DNA of 22,788 nt, taken from the NCBI GenBank assembly GCA_015491585.1, contig WFVQ01000248.1:1-22788 (forward strand), read 5' to 3'. The stretch is from Deltaproteobacteria bacterium (GTDB lineage Bacteria; Desulfobacterota; Dissulfuribacteria; Dissulfuribacterales; S140-46). This document shows positions 14,400-22,788 of this stretch, piece after piece. The notes below the pieces were generated by a model. It saw nothing but the letters and a program-made list of their open reading frames with translations. It searched no databases and was not told where the DNA came from. Positions within the stretch are counted from its first letter, which is position 1. Every line of letters starts with the position of its first letter. The position numbers and the translations under genes were made by a program.

Positions 14400-16034
14400 T
14401 CACGGGGCCAGATAGGCGATGGCGGCCCATCGAGGATCCACGAAATAGTCACAATATGGCGCGGCCTCCTCCCTGAGCCCCTGATCGGCGGTCACAAGAA
14501 ATGTGACCGCGCCCTCGCGCTCCTTCAAGATGCGAAGCCTCTCCACTATGTAGCGGTCGGCCCGCTGGGACTCCCCGATGTCGCTGGTGAACACGACTGA
14601 CAGCCTCCCCTCCTCATCAGCCTCTGCAAGTCGGCCTGTGCCATCGAAGACCACTTCTATACCCCTCCAGTCTCCTGCCCTTGCCCTCAGTAGTTGCACG
14701 AACCGGCTCCTGACAAAGGCCAAGTCCCTCCCTTCCATGCTCCTCCAAGCCGCCATCCCCTTGATGGCATTGTAGCCATCGACCACCAGCACTGCCCTGG
14801 CACATTCCGCCGGATTCTGGACAACGAATGCGGAGAGATTGGCGATCTCCACCGGCCCGCGGCCCCGTTTCAGGGACGGGGGCCCCTGCGGCGCCGGAGG
14901 CGGCATGGAGGGCAAAGGGGCACGGCCCTCCTCGGTTGATCCCTCCTGCCGCAGCTCCATCTCAACATCTTGGCTGGGCTCCAACAGGGAGCGCAACCGC
15001 TCGAGCTCCCGGTCTATGGCCGCCATCGCCCGCCGGAGCGGCCTGGAAGGGGTTAGGCTGTCCTCAAGGGCCTCTTGGACCTCTCGCCGCTTCTCCTCCA
15101 GGCGCGCCATCCACCGCCTTACAGCGGATCGCGTTCCGCACCTCGGATCGAGGGCGCGGTGCGCATCAAGGGCCCGGTCGGCCTGGGCGATGATCTCCTC
15201 GGCAGGGACGCCCTCGGTAACGGCCCGCTCCAGCTCCTCCACCAGGGACGGGCCAACGATTCCGGCCACCACCTCCCTGATCCTGGCCTCCGTCCGCTCC
15301 TCCTGCTCCATGCGCAGACGGTCCAGCGCACGGGAAAGCCGCTCCACCTCCTCCCTCCTGCCGGCCAGGGATTCCTTGAGTCGCCTCGACTCCTCCTTCC
15401 ACCTGGCGAGTTCCGCCTCGGCATCGTGGAGCCTGCGCTCGAGCCGCGAGGCCCTCTTCTCGGACTGCCGCAACTGGGCCTGAAGGGCGGTGTAGGACCC
15501 CTCTCCCCTGCCCTCTCTTCCAGCGCCGACAAGGGAGATGAGATCGAGGAGCTCTGGAGGTGGCTGGCTGGCATGGAATTCAAGCCCCCTGTCCCAGAGC
15601 CACGGAACAAGGAGCAGACGGCATCCGCGGCGGGCTATCCCCTCCCTCTCGTCCAGGGCCATGCCGACGGCAAGGGCGGGGTCTTTCAACCACTTCAGCA
15701 TCTTGCGCCATGAGGCCAACACCCATCCACCGTCCAGGGCGGAAAGGGCCTCGTTCCACCGGTGCCACCTGGCCTCTGGATAGGAGTGGACGAACAGGAT
15801 GGAGCGGAGTGCCACACTCTCGGCCAGCAGCGGCGCTAGGCGGTCCGCCAGCACGCGCCTGGCACCGGACCGTTCCACCCCGTGTTCTGAAATCTGGAAC
15901 CCTTTCGCCACCTCCGCCCTTGGAAAGAGCCTCTCCCCGGCCTCCAGCAACCTGACCATGCATCTGGAGGGGACGTTGAGCAGGCACCAGCAGGCCGCCT
16001 CCAGACAGATATTAGGTGGCACCCATTCGTCCAT
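14400..16034 (-). CDS. Coiled-coil protein with C-terminal NYN (PIN-like) nuclease domain
   Basis: The 544-residue protein has an unrecognised N-terminal region (about 1-165) containing Trp-rich stretches. A long charged coiled coil (about 180-350) is followed by a Pro-rich spacer (about 372-392) and a C-terminal NYN domain (about 413-544). The NYN/YacP-type acidic residues are present: Asp419 in VVDGYN, Asp464 in VVFDG, Asp493 in RADRYIVERL and Asp517 in TADQGLR. NYN domains are metal-dependent RNases, so RNA cleavage is the likely activity, with the coiled coil for oligomerisation or partner binding. The gene begins directly after the dtd stop (TAGATG) and has no own promoter space. Its family placement outside the NYN domain is unknown. 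No clear terminator follows in the 85-nt gap to the next gene. Confidence 0.85.
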   Translation of the reverse strand: MDEWVPPNICLEAACWCLLNVPSRCMVRLLEAGERLFPRAEVAKGFQISEHGVERSGARRVLADRLAPLLAESVALRSILFVHSYPEARWHRWNEALSALDGGWVLASWRKMLKWLKDPALAVGMALDEREGIARRGCRLLLVPWLWDRGLEFHASQPPPELLDLISLVGAGREGRGEGSYTALQAQLRQSEKRASRLERRLHDAEAELARWKEESRRLKESLAGRREEVERLSRALDRLRMEQEERTEARIREVVAGIVGPSLVEELERAVTEGVPAEEIIAQADRALDAHRALDPRCGTRSAVRRWMARLEEKRREVQEALEDSLTPSRPLRRAMAAIDRELERLRSLLEPSQDVEMELRQEGSTEEGRAPLPSMPPPAPQGPPSLKRGRGPVEIANLSAFVVQNPAECARAVLVVDGYNAIKGMAAWRSMEGRDLAFVRSRFVQLLRARAGDWRGIEVVFDGTGRLAEADEEGRLSVVFTSDIGESQRADRYIVERLRILKEREGAVTFLVTADQGLREEAAPYCDYFVDPRWAAIAYLAP

Positions 16035-16484
16035 CTACCCGCCCCGCTTGCTCTCTATCCACAAGGTGACAGGGCCGTCGTTGACCAGGGAGACCTCCAT
16101 GTGGGCCTGGAACACGCCCTGTTCCACATGGATCCCCTGGCCTTCCAAAAGCCTGGCGACCTCATGGTACAGACCCTTGGCCTCTTCTGGAGGAGCGGCG
16201 GAACCGAACGAGGGACGCCTTCCTTTCCTCGTGTCGCCGCACAGGGTGAACTGCGAGATCAGCAGGACCGCCCCTCCCACATCTGTAAGAGAGAGATTCA
16301 TCTTTCCAGCCGCGTCCTCGAACACCCTGAGACCCGCGCACTTGGCCGCGACATACTCGGCATCCCTGACGGTGTCTCCTTTCTCCACGCCGAGAAATAT
16401 CAGCGCCCCTTTCGAGATGGCGCCCACCACCTCACCCTCCACCGATACCGAAGCCTTTGAAACGCGCTGGTAAACCGCCTTCAT
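16035..16484 (-). CDS. dtd: D-aminoacyl-tRNA deacylase
   Basis: DTD hydrolyses D-amino acids (and glycine mischarged on tRNA-Ala) from tRNA in the cytoplasm. The 149-residue protein has the family length and both active-site motifs, LISQFTLCGDTRKGRRPSF and VNDGPVTLWIES. ATG 16484 is chosen because it gives the standard MKAVYQRVSKASV start and overlaps the stop of the upstream methyltransferase as ATGA. A longer in-frame reading up to 16568 lies within that gene and is unlikely. It is followed with zero spacing by the NYN gene, so the three are probably translated from one message. Confidence 0.95.
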   Translation of the reverse strand: MKAVYQRVSKASVSVEGEVVGAISKGALIFLGVEKGDTVRDAEYVAAKCAGLRVFEDAAGKMNLSLTDVGGAVLLISQFTLCGDTRKGRRPSFGSAAPPEEAKGLYHEVARLLEGQGIHVEQGVFQAHMEVSLVNDGPVTLWIESKRGG

Positions 16485-17191
16485 GACACCCGTTCCCGTC
16501 TCTCTTCCACTACCTGGTCTATGAACAGCGGAGGCAGGAACCGGACCTCCTCGGAACCGTCCCTGCATCCTTCCACCAGAACCAGCCTGGCCTCCTCCCC
16601 TGCAGCAGGATATACCGGCATCAACCGCTTGGGCTCGACCCTGGCCTCACGCATGGCATGGAGGAGGGCCGCCAAGCGGGAGGATGGATAGACAAGCGCA
16701 AGCCTGCCGCCCGGCCGCAACAGGAACCTGGAGGCTGCCATGAGCCCTTCCAGGTCCAGCGCTATCTCGTGGCGTGCCAGGGCCTCGCCTGGCTCCGGGC
16801 AGATGCGCCCTGACTCCACCGGCCTAAACGGCGGGTTGGAGACCGCGTAATCGAAGCTGCCGGACTGGAAAAGCCCCCTGCACTCCTTGACGTCGCCGCA
16901 CACCACCTCCACGCGGTCCGAGAGACCGTGCGCCTCGATGTTCTTCCGGGCCGCCGTGCAAAGCTCCTCCTGGAGTTCTATGGCAGTGACGCTGATGGAG
17001 GAAAACCTTTCCGCCAACACTATGGAGAGGACACCGCAGCCGCAGCCGAGGTCAACGACCCGGTCCCTGGGCCGAGGGGCCGCGAAGGAGGCCAGCAGCA
17101 GCGAATCTATGGAATATCTGTACCCCTCCCTGGGCTGGATCAAGGGCGGCGACGGAGGGAAGATTCGAAATGGCCCCTGTCCCGCGTCCAT
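16481..17191 (-). CDS. TrmN6-like tRNA adenine N6-methyltransferase
   Basis: The 236-residue protein is a class I SAM-dependent methyltransferase. Motif I VVDLGCGCGVLS is at 45-56, an acidic IELQEEL follows motif I, and the catalytic NPPF motif at 119-122 is typical of N6-adenine or N5-glutamine methylation. The N-terminal QPREGYRYSIDSLLLA is typical of the tRNA1(Val) adenine-37 N6-methyltransferase (TrmN6/YfiC) group, which makes tRNA its likely substrate; another substrate is not excluded. GAGGAGG lies 4 nt before the ATG and overlaps the end of the upstream M24 gene region. It shares an ATGA overlap with dtd. Confidence 0.82.
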   Translation of the reverse strand: MDAGQGPFRIFPPSPPLIQPREGYRYSIDSLLLASFAAPRPRDRVVDLGCGCGVLSIVLAERFSSISVTAIELQEELCTAARKNIEAHGLSDRVEVVCGDVKECRGLFQSGSFDYAVSNPPFRPVESGRICPEPGEALARHEIALDLEGLMAASRFLLRPGGRLALVYPSSRLAALLHAMREARVEPKRLMPVYPAAGEEARLVLVEGCRDGSEEVRFLPPLFIDQVVEERRERVS

Positions 17192-17200
17192 GCCACCTCC

Positions 17201-18385
17201 TCAAAGCCTTGGAGGCCCGAGGGTGAGGCGCTGGCAGCCCTCCCCGGTCACGAGATAGGTGTCTTCCACTCCCACCATGCCCTTGCCGGGTATGCAGAAC
17301 TTGGGCTCCACAGCCACCACCATGCCAGCCTGGAGCCGCATCGGGTTTCCCTTTGCGAGAAAAGGATACTCGTCCAGCTCCACTCCTACGCCGTGGCCCA
17401 CGAAACGCACCCTCTCCCTGCCGGTCCCCATGAACCAATCACCCATTCCGGCATCCGACGCCATCGCCACCGCGGCATCGTATATGGAGCCACATTCAAC
17501 GCCTGGCCGGAGGAGCCGCTCCACCTCTCTCTCGATGGATATGGCCAGCTCCAGCGCATCCTCCAGGACCCGGTCCATCCCTGCGCCGGTGAAGGTCCTG
17601 GTCTGATCGCAGATGTATCCCATGTGATATCCGGCTATGTCCACGGTAAAGGGATAGCCAGGCTCATAGGCGACGCCGCTGGCTCCCATCCCATAAGCGG
17701 CGCTCTGCCCCCTCCCTCCGGCCGGAGTGTTAGTCCAGGCCGGCATGGCGCCTGCCGGTCCGGTGAGCACCTGATCCATGCCTATATCGTGGTTCCACAT
17801 CCGCATCCGCACCACCCCTGGATGTCCCGCCTTCCTTAGGTAGGACTCCACGGCCACGGCCACATCGAGATCCGTCACCCCAGGCGACAGCATACCAGCC
17901 GCGGTCTCCATGCCCCCCCACGCCTTTTGACAGGCCCTCCTTATGCACCCTATCTCCCACTGGGACTTCACAGCCCTCATCCGCCTTATCAAAGGTGACA
18001 CATCCACGGCCTCACCAGGAGAAAAGAGCTCCATGAAACGGAAATAGGCGGCCACCGGCATCACGTCCATCTCGAGACCGAGGCGGTTGACAGGCCCGAT
18101 CCCCTCACTGCGCAGCATATCTGGAATGGCGGCGATGGACTCGACTGGAAGAATGCGGTGGAGCGGAGACTCCCTGACGGCCCTCTCAAAGGAGCGCCAC
18201 ACGAGAAAAAGCGGCTCTCCCGAGGCAGGTACGAAGAGATGCCCGTCCTGGACGGTGCCGGTGAAATAGTAGATATCCGCGGCCTGACGCACCAAGGAGA
18301 GCCCTATGCCCTCCGAGGCCATAGCGGCCTGAAATGCCGAAATCCTGCGCTCTATCTCATAGGCTGGCACGGTCTGAAGAGTCAC
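17201..18385 (-). CDS. M24-family metallopeptidase (Xaa-Pro peptidase type)
   Basis: The 394-residue protein has a creatinase-like N-terminal domain (about 8-135) and a pita-bread M24 domain (about 140-390). From the GTG at 18385, all five metal ligands are visible: Asp249 (VDIAGY), Asp260 (CDQTRTF), His331 (VGHGVGVELDE), Glu360 (VAVEPKF) and Glu374 (GVEDTYLV). It should be a di-metal Xaa-Pro aminopeptidase or dipeptidase in the cytoplasm; no signal peptide is visible. GTG 18385 is chosen because GGAG lies just upstream and it gives a standard N-terminus. Codons upstream to 18436 are Arg-rich and lie within the overlapping transglycosylase gene. The overlap with that gene is 29 nt. Confidence 0.88.
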   Translation of the reverse strand: MTLQTVPAYEIERRISAFQAAMASEGIGLSLVRQAADIYYFTGTVQDGHLFVPASGEPLFLVWRSFERAVRESPLHRILPVESIAAIPDMLRSEGIGPVNRLGLEMDVMPVAAYFRFMELFSPGEAVDVSPLIRRMRAVKSQWEIGCIRRACQKAWGGMETAAGMLSPGVTDLDVAVAVESYLRKAGHPGVVRMRMWNHDIGMDQVLTGPAGAMPAWTNTPAGGRGQSAAYGMGASGVAYEPGYPFTVDIAGYHMGYICDQTRTFTGAGMDRVLEDALELAISIEREVERLLRPGVECGSIYDAAVAMASDAGMGDWFMGTGRERVRFVGHGVGVELDEYPFLAKGNPMRLQAGMVVAVEPKFCIPGKGMVGVEDTYLVTGEGCQRLTLGPPRL

Positions 18386-19292
18386 GCCTCTCCATCTCCT
18401 TGAGCCTCTTAGCCACCTCGATGACCGTCCGCGCATATGGACGGCTGTGGTTGTATTTCAGGATGACCCTCTCCTGCTGGCTGCGGTTCAGGCCCTCTCT
18501 CCAACCGGTCTTCTTGAGATAGTTGGCCATGCTCGCCAGGGCATCCTCCATAGTGAACAGGTCGATCCTGCCGTCTCCGTCTCCATCCTGCCCGAATATG
18601 AAGATATTGGAGGGCATGAACTGGCAGTAACCGATGGCCCCGAAGATGGAGCCCCGGATGGCCAGTGGGTCCATGTGGTTCTCCCGGCAGTAGCGGAGCA
18701 AGGCCTGGAGCTCCTTGAAGGCCCACCTGGACTTCTTCTTCAGCCTGGTGTTCAACCTCCGCATGCGCGCTGGATCGCGCTTTATCTCCGGCGGTATCCA
18801 GCGGTCGATGTCCCGGGCCGAAGTGACCCGGGCCATGCTGGCCAGCACGTTGAATGCCCTCTTGTTCCCTATGTACCTGCCGAAATCGGTCTCAACCAGC
18901 AGTATGGCCACCTTCACCTCTTTCGGCACTCCGTAACGCCTCTCCACTTCGTGGAGCAGATCATAGTTCTCCTTGAGAAAGCGGTACGCCCTCTGCAACC
19001 TGGCAGGCTGGAGGAACTTGGAATAGTCGGGCTTGCGCTTGCCGGGCACCACCTTGAGGGGCATGATCCTCTCCTCGAAGGTCACCTCCTGCCTGGAGAA
19101 CAGCCTCTCCAACTCGGCCCTGTCCTCTCCCTTCGCCGCCAGCCTCTCGATGAGGGGCGTCCAGAACCCCCCGCCGCCCGCCAGCGACGTTCCGCAGGTC
19201 AGGAGCTGGACCAGCAGGAAACCTGCTCCTGCCAACAGCCAATCAACCGAGCCAATCCTCTGGACGGCCCAATACCTGTCTTTCGTCCACAT
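18357..19292 (-). CDS. MltB-like lytic murein transglycosylase (GH103)
   Basis: The protein should cleave peptidoglycan glycan strands with formation of 1,6-anhydromuramic ends in the periplasm. From ATG 19292 it has 311 residues. A hydrophobic signal stretch (about 15-38) is followed by the SLT35-type domain with the catalytic Glu134 in LLVETDFGRYIG and the motifs NKRAFNVLASMA and GAIGYCQFMPSN. A DGDGDGRIDLF loop matches the EF-hand-like calcium site known in E. coli Slt35 (MltB). The start is uncertain: ATG 19292 has AGGTGG upstream but overlaps the M23 gene by 50 nt, and further in-frame upstream codons are within that gene. The C-terminal peptidoglycan-binding domain of some relatives is absent. 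Confidence 0.87.
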   Translation of the reverse strand: MWTKDRYWAVQRIGSVDWLLAGAGFLLVQLLTCGTSLAGGGGFWTPLIERLAAKGEDRAELERLFSRQEVTFEERIMPLKVVPGKRKPDYSKFLQPARLQRAYRFLKENYDLLHEVERRYGVPKEVKVAILLVETDFGRYIGNKRAFNVLASMARVTSARDIDRWIPPEIKRDPARMRRLNTRLKKKSRWAFKELQALLRYCRENHMDPLAIRGSIFGAIGYCQFMPSNIFIFGQDGDGDGRIDLFTMEDALASMANYLKKTGWREGLNRSQQERVILKYNHSRPYARTVIEVAKRLKEMERRDSSDRASL

Positions 19293-20586
19293 GGAGCACC
19301 ACCTTGCCTTTCTTGTCCAAGATAACCGATCTCCATAAAGCGGTATCCCGCCTGAACCTGGCAAGATACTTGCCCTCCAGCCTGGACTTGGGCTGGAAAC
19401 GGAGATCAAATGGATTCATGAACCGGCCATGAACCTTTATCCTGTAATCCAGGTGGGGGCCTGTCGACATGCCGCTGCTTCCCACCCTGCCTATAACCTG
19501 CCCCTTCTTCACTTTCGCACCTTTTCTCACCCCCTTGGCGAAACGGCTCAGGTGGCCGTAATAACTCCTGATGGAGCCTGGATGGCGTATGACCACTGTC
19601 CGCCCGAAGCCGCGGCGCCAACCTGCAAAGACCACCACGCCATCGGCAGCGGCCATAACAGGAGTCCCGGCAGGGGCGGCGAGGTCGATCCCGAGGTGGG
19701 GACGGTAGTGTTTGAGGATGGGATGGAACCGCCTCTTCGAGAACCGGCTGGAGACCCGGTAGAAGGGAAGCGGAGACCTGAGGAAAGAAGTGCCCACCTC
19801 GGCACCGGCTGCATCGAAATACTTGAGCCCTTTCCCGTCCTCCCAGGCATACGCCTCGAAACTGCCCGCCTTGCCCGCGTATGAAGCGGCAAGTATGCGG
19901 CCATAGCCCACGAAGGTGTCTCCGTCGTAGTATTTCTCCACTATTACGCTGAACCTGTCACCGTCATGGCACTCCGTATTGAAGTCTATGAGGGAGGAGA
20001 AGATGCCGGCAAAGCCAATGACCAGTTTCGGCCCCTCGCCTGTCCGCTCGAACGAGGAGAAGAGCGAACCATCGACATCTCCAGAGACCAGAATCACCTT
20101 CCTGGACAGCGTTACCGCCTCGGCCTCGGCCTTCGGCCGCCCCTCCCCCTCGTCCAGTTCCACTACGTACCGCTCCAGGCGCCCCTTGAAGAGCCTCATG
20201 CGCACCGGACGGCCGTCCTCCGCCATATAGAGCGAGAGGCGGTCCGAAGGCTGAAGCGCGCGCAGATCCACCACCCCGGAAAACCATGACGGCACCTCTG
20301 CACCAATCCCAGGGGGCAGAGGGAGATGCGCCACCGCCTTGGAGAGGGTCCCGCCCTTCCCTATGGTAACCGCAACCTCTCTCAGGGCCGGAGACGTCTC
20401 TTCAGCAGGGAGCTTCTCAGCGGTGCGGACGTGTGCGGACGGCTCCAGAGACGCAGAGGCGGCGTTGCAAGGGGGCGAGGGTATGGTGTGACCAAGGGAC
20501 TCTATGAGGAGAAGAAGGCAGAGAAAGAGCCCGCACCCCACCGGGCCTGCAAGGGAGCCGATTCGGAACCGCCGCCCCCCTCTCAT
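19243..20586 (-). CDS. M23 (LytM/NlpD-type) peptidoglycan endopeptidase
   Basis: The 447-residue protein has an N-terminal hydrophobic segment (about 15-33, signal peptide or anchor). A middle region (about 70-275) resembles the domain found before M23 in OapA/MepM-type proteins, and the C-terminal M23 peptidase domain (about 280-385) follows. The Zn ligands His297 and Asp301 in HLGIDLA, and His378 in GPHLDYRI, are present, as is the catalytic His345 in YYGHLS, so it should be active against peptide cross-links. ATG 20586 is chosen because it overlaps the yjbQ-type stop as ATGA and has AAGGGG at good distance. The ATG six codons earlier is less well supported. The next gene starts inside its 3' end. 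Confidence 0.9.
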   Translation of the reverse strand: MRGGRRFRIGSLAGPVGCGLFLCLLLLIESLGHTIPSPPCNAASASLEPSAHVRTAEKLPAEETSPALREVAVTIGKGGTLSKAVAHLPLPPGIGAEVPSWFSGVVDLRALQPSDRLSLYMAEDGRPVRMRLFKGRLERYVVELDEGEGRPKAEAEAVTLSRKVILVSGDVDGSLFSSFERTGEGPKLVIGFAGIFSSLIDFNTECHDGDRFSVIVEKYYDGDTFVGYGRILAASYAGKAGSFEAYAWEDGKGLKYFDAAGAEVGTSFLRSPLPFYRVSSRFSKRRFHPILKHYRPHLGIDLAAPAGTPVMAAADGVVVFAGWRRGFGRTVVIRHPGSIRSYYGHLSRFAKGVRKGAKVKKGQVIGRVGSSGMSTGPHLDYRIKVHGRFMNPFDLRFQPKSRLEGKYLARFRRDTALWRSVILDKKGKVVLHVDERQVLGRPEDWLG

Positions 20587-20975
20587 GAGAGCCCCTTGAC
20601 CCATACCTTGCGGGTCCTGGGCCCGTCGAATTCACAGAAAAAGAGCTTCTGCCAGGTGCCGAGGCAGAGCCGCCCGCCCTCGACTATCACCGTGGCCGAC
20701 GCCCCCACCAGCGAAGATTTGATGTGGGCCGGAGAGTTGCCCTCCGCGTGGTGGTATGGAAGGTCCCAGGGAATCACCTGGTTGAGCGCCTCGACGATAT
20801 CCCTCTTCACCGCGGGATCGGCGCCTTCGTTGATGGTGACACCGCCGGTGGTATGAGGGCAGTACACCACGACCATTCCATCCTTCAGGCCCATGCGGTC
20901 AACGGCCCCCTGGACCTGCGAAGTGATGTCGATCATCTGGGTCTGGGCGGAGGTCTTCACCTCGAATATCTCCAT
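20583..20975 (-). CDS. YjbQ family protein (UPF0047, secondary thiamine-phosphate synthase type)
   Basis: The 130-residue protein has the full YjbQ length and its signature residues: YCPHTTGGVTINEGADP (about 38-54), then HHAEGNSPAHIKSSLVG (about 75-91) and LGTWQKLFFCEFDGPR. Members have weak thiamine-phosphate synthase activity in vitro and their physiological role is unclear. GGGAGG lies 6 nt before the ATG, and the preceding M48 gene ends within that binding-site region, leaving only 3 nt between genes. Its stop overlaps the next start as ATGA. It is a cytoplasmic protein between two envelope genes, so its place in the operon is unexplained. Confidence 0.9.
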   Translation of the reverse strand: MEIFEVKTSAQTQMIDITSQVQGAVDRMGLKDGMVVVYCPHTTGGVTINEGADPAVKRDIVEALNQVIPWDLPYHHAEGNSPAHIKSSLVGASATVIVEGGRLCLGTWQKLFFCEFDGPRTRKVWVKGLS

Positions 20976-20978
20976 AGG

Positions 20979-22766
20979 CTACCTCCCGGAGAGATCTTTC
21001 CTGAACTTTTCAAGCTGACCGAGGTAATACCGGCGGTTCTCACCAGCCATCTCCAAGGCCCTGGCCTCAGCCTCCACGGCCTCCTCGACCATGCCGTTAC
21101 GCCAGAGCGCCTCCGCGTAAGTGTCGAGGACATGGGGCTCGGCACGAAGGTTAACAGCCTTTTCCGCCAGCTTCAACGCCTTCGCGGCATCAGCGTCTGA
21201 CGATCCTGGCTTGGTAAGTAGAAGCCAGGCCATGTTGTTGAGAAGCTCTGGATGGCCAGGATACCGTTCCAGCCCTTTCCTGAGTATTATTTCGGCAACG
21301 GAGGGCCTTTTCTTCTCCATTAGATAGGCCGCCAGGTCCGCATACCATTCGGGTCCCTCGGAGATGGACTCCATGGGCTGTCCGAGGGCGAACTCAAGGG
21401 TATTCTCCTCCACCCGCTGCCTGAACTCATCTGTGGGCGCTGCCAGCGAAACGGCCAGGAGGGAAGCGGCCGCAAAGAAAAAGAGGAAGACCGCGCGCCT
21501 CACCCTCCTGTGGTGTTGGACGATGAGCCAGGGGTGCCGCTCTGCCCTGGCTATGAACTCCACCCTCTCTGCTATGCCGTAGTGGTGCCAATTCTTCTTG
21601 AACACGTCGATTCCGCCCAGCAGCGCTATCTTGTTCAGGGCGCTGATTATGTACGAACCGTGCCCCTGGGTCTCGAAGACCGACAAGTCGGCCTGGCGTT
21701 CGAAATTACGCATGAAGAAGCCCATTACAAACCTGAAATATACGATCATCAGCAGCGCCACCGATCCAACGGGCAGGACCGCATCCAGCAGCACCGCCTT
21801 CTCCTTGAGGGCGACATAGGCACTGAAGACCGGCTTGTGCGACAGCATGAACAGGACCAGCGTCTCGAGACAGTAGTTGAGCACAAGGGCATACGCACCG
21901 AGGAAGGCCAGATAGAGGAGTATGTGGCGGTGTTTGACATGGGCGATCTCGTGGGAGAGCACGGCCTCTATCTCTCCCCAGGTCAAGTGGCGCAGTACGC
22001 ATGGAGTAAGAAGGATGTAACGGAGCCTGGGCAGAAACCCCAGCACCGCCGCGGTGCACATGGTCTCGCCCCCAGCAGGCCAGACCAGTATTCCACCCAC
22101 CCTGACCCCACGACGCGCCAGGAACTCCTCTATGGCATTCCTCAACGCACCGGGCCACAGGGGATAACAGCCCCACAGCCGCTTCACCAGGACGGGCACC
22201 AACAGTATGAACGCCGGTATCATCAGCCCCATGAAGACCAGCTCCTGGTCGGCAGAACCGATCATGCGCTGGAAAAAGGGCGCCCTTCTGAAGAGATCGA
22301 AGAGGAGCGAGATGATCACATAGGGAAGAAGTGCCGGCGAGATGAGCCTGAGCCGCTGGATAACGTACTCGTGGGTGCGCTCTGCCGACACCTCTTCCAA
22401 TCTCCTGGCCACGGCGGCCCACGATATGGCGGCCAAGAGCAGATAGAGGGCAAGGCAGGCGGTCTCCACCAGGGACGGCATCCACTCCACTGGGATCATC
22501 CTTTGCAGCAATCCCCTAACCCCTATGCCGTACAGGAGGATGGAAAAAGGCACCAGGGCCATCCACTCCATGCGCTGGCCCACGGCATGTTGATCGGCTG
22601 ACGCCGCGCGCCTGACAAACAGGAGTGTGCAGACAGTCCAGACGATGACCGTGAACATGGTGGCGGAGAGAGCGGCGGAGAGCGGCAAGGCAGCCAGCCC
22701 CTCCTCCGGGGCCCCGGTTATCAGCAAGAGTACCAACATCAACAGGATTATCTGGCTGTATATCAT
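20979..22766 (-). CDS. M48 membrane metalloprotease with C-terminal TPR region
   Basis: The 595-residue protein has a hydrophobic N-terminal half with about six helices (near 2-17, 33-51, 70-85, 103-120, 145-158 and 177-195). The Zn-protease domain contains HEIAH at 272-276 and a third ligand in the FERQAD motif (Glu356). Two more helices lie near 283-308 and 325-350, and another at 424-442. A soluble C-terminal region (about 450-595) has TPR-like helices (GLERYPGHPELLNNMAWL...). M48 enzymes such as HtpX act in membrane protein quality control; the long multi-helix N-terminus and TPR tail differ from short HtpX. AGAGG lies just before the ATG. It is the first visible gene of the eight-gene minus-strand series; its promoter is probably beyond the right edge. 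Confidence 0.87.
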   Translation of the reverse strand: MIYSQIILLMLVLLLITGAPEEGLAALPLSAALSATMFTVIVWTVCTLLFVRRAASADQHAVGQRMEWMALVPFSILLYGIGVRGLLQRMIPVEWMPSLVETACLALYLLLAAISWAAVARRLEEVSAERTHEYVIQRLRLISPALLPYVIISLLFDLFRRAPFFQRMIGSADQELVFMGLMIPAFILLVPVLVKRLWGCYPLWPGALRNAIEEFLARRGVRVGGILVWPAGGETMCTAAVLGFLPRLRYILLTPCVLRHLTWGEIEAVLSHEIAHVKHRHILLYLAFLGAYALVLNYCLETLVLFMLSHKPVFSAYVALKEKAVLLDAVLPVGSVALLMIVYFRFVMGFFMRNFERQADLSVFETQGHGSYIISALNKIALLGGIDVFKKNWHHYGIAERVEFIARAERHPWLIVQHHRRVRRAVFLFFFAAASLLAVSLAAPTDEFRQRVEENTLEFALGQPMESISEGPEWYADLAAYLMEKKRPSVAEIILRKGLERYPGHPELLNNMAWLLLTKPGSSDADAAKALKLAEKAVNLRAEPHVLDTYAEALWRNGMVEEAVEAEARALEMAGENRRYYLGQLEKFRKDLSGR

Positions 22767-22788
22767 GGGACCTCTTTCACTACGGCCC

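Noticed and set aside
21510..22601. A 363-codon plus-strand open frame opposite the M48 protease gene
   Set aside because: The opposite strand encodes an M48 protein with HEIAH and TPR features. The plus-strand product is rich in Gln, His and Arg, with no family features.

Overview
The window is a GC-rich bacterial chromosome segment with dense, mostly housekeeping gene content and very short intergenic gaps. The gene set includes a nine-heme lipoprotein cytochrome c, a secreted CbiK-type cobalt chelatase under a cobalamin riboswitch, a YedF selenium-metabolism protein, an LbtU-type outer-membrane porin and envelope proteins with signal peptides. This suggests a Gram-negative anaerobe or microaerophile, possibly of the Desulfobacterota (deltaproteobacterial) type. 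That assignment is inferred from gene content and codon style only. I see no tRNA, rRNA, insertion sequence, phage gene or CRISPR array.

Left part (1-3402): a partial secreted protein runs off the left edge on the minus strand. It is followed by an AT-rich 427-bp intergenic region and yedF on the plus strand. The minus-strand pair uppP-folC converges on yedF and its end overlaps it. Between uppP and the next operon lies a 122-bp divergent region with a near-consensus sigma-70 promoter.

Middle part (3436-12568): a plus-strand operon encodes a DUF4139 coiled-coil protein, the nine-heme lipoprotein and a YkgJ-type cysteine-cluster protein, joined by a 1-nt gap and a TAATG overlap. ilvE follows after a 65-bp gap, then a convergent nitronate-monooxygenase-type flavoprotein. 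A cobalamin riboswitch (about 9400-9560) then leads into a secreted cbiK and an LbtU-like porin gene, which ends in a strong intrinsic terminator at 12045-12075. trmL begins immediately after that terminator.

Right part (12575-22766, all minus strand): a tightly packed eight-gene series reads, in transcription order, M48 peptidase with TPR tail, YjbQ, M23 endopeptidase, MltB-like lytic transglycosylase, M24 peptidase, TrmN6-like methyltransferase, dtd, and a coiled-coil/NYN protein. Most junctions overlap or are nearly contiguous, which suggests one transcript joining envelope/peptidoglycan functions to tRNA and RNA quality control. After an 85-nt gap comes a large secreted protein of unknown function with a Gly/Ser/Pro linker.

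The most interesting elements are the B12-switched periplasmic chelatase plus porin unit, the nine-heme lipoprotein coupled to a Cys-cluster protein, the coiled-coil/NYN protein next to dtd, and the orphan multi-domain secreted protein. None is proven to be a new system from sequence alone.
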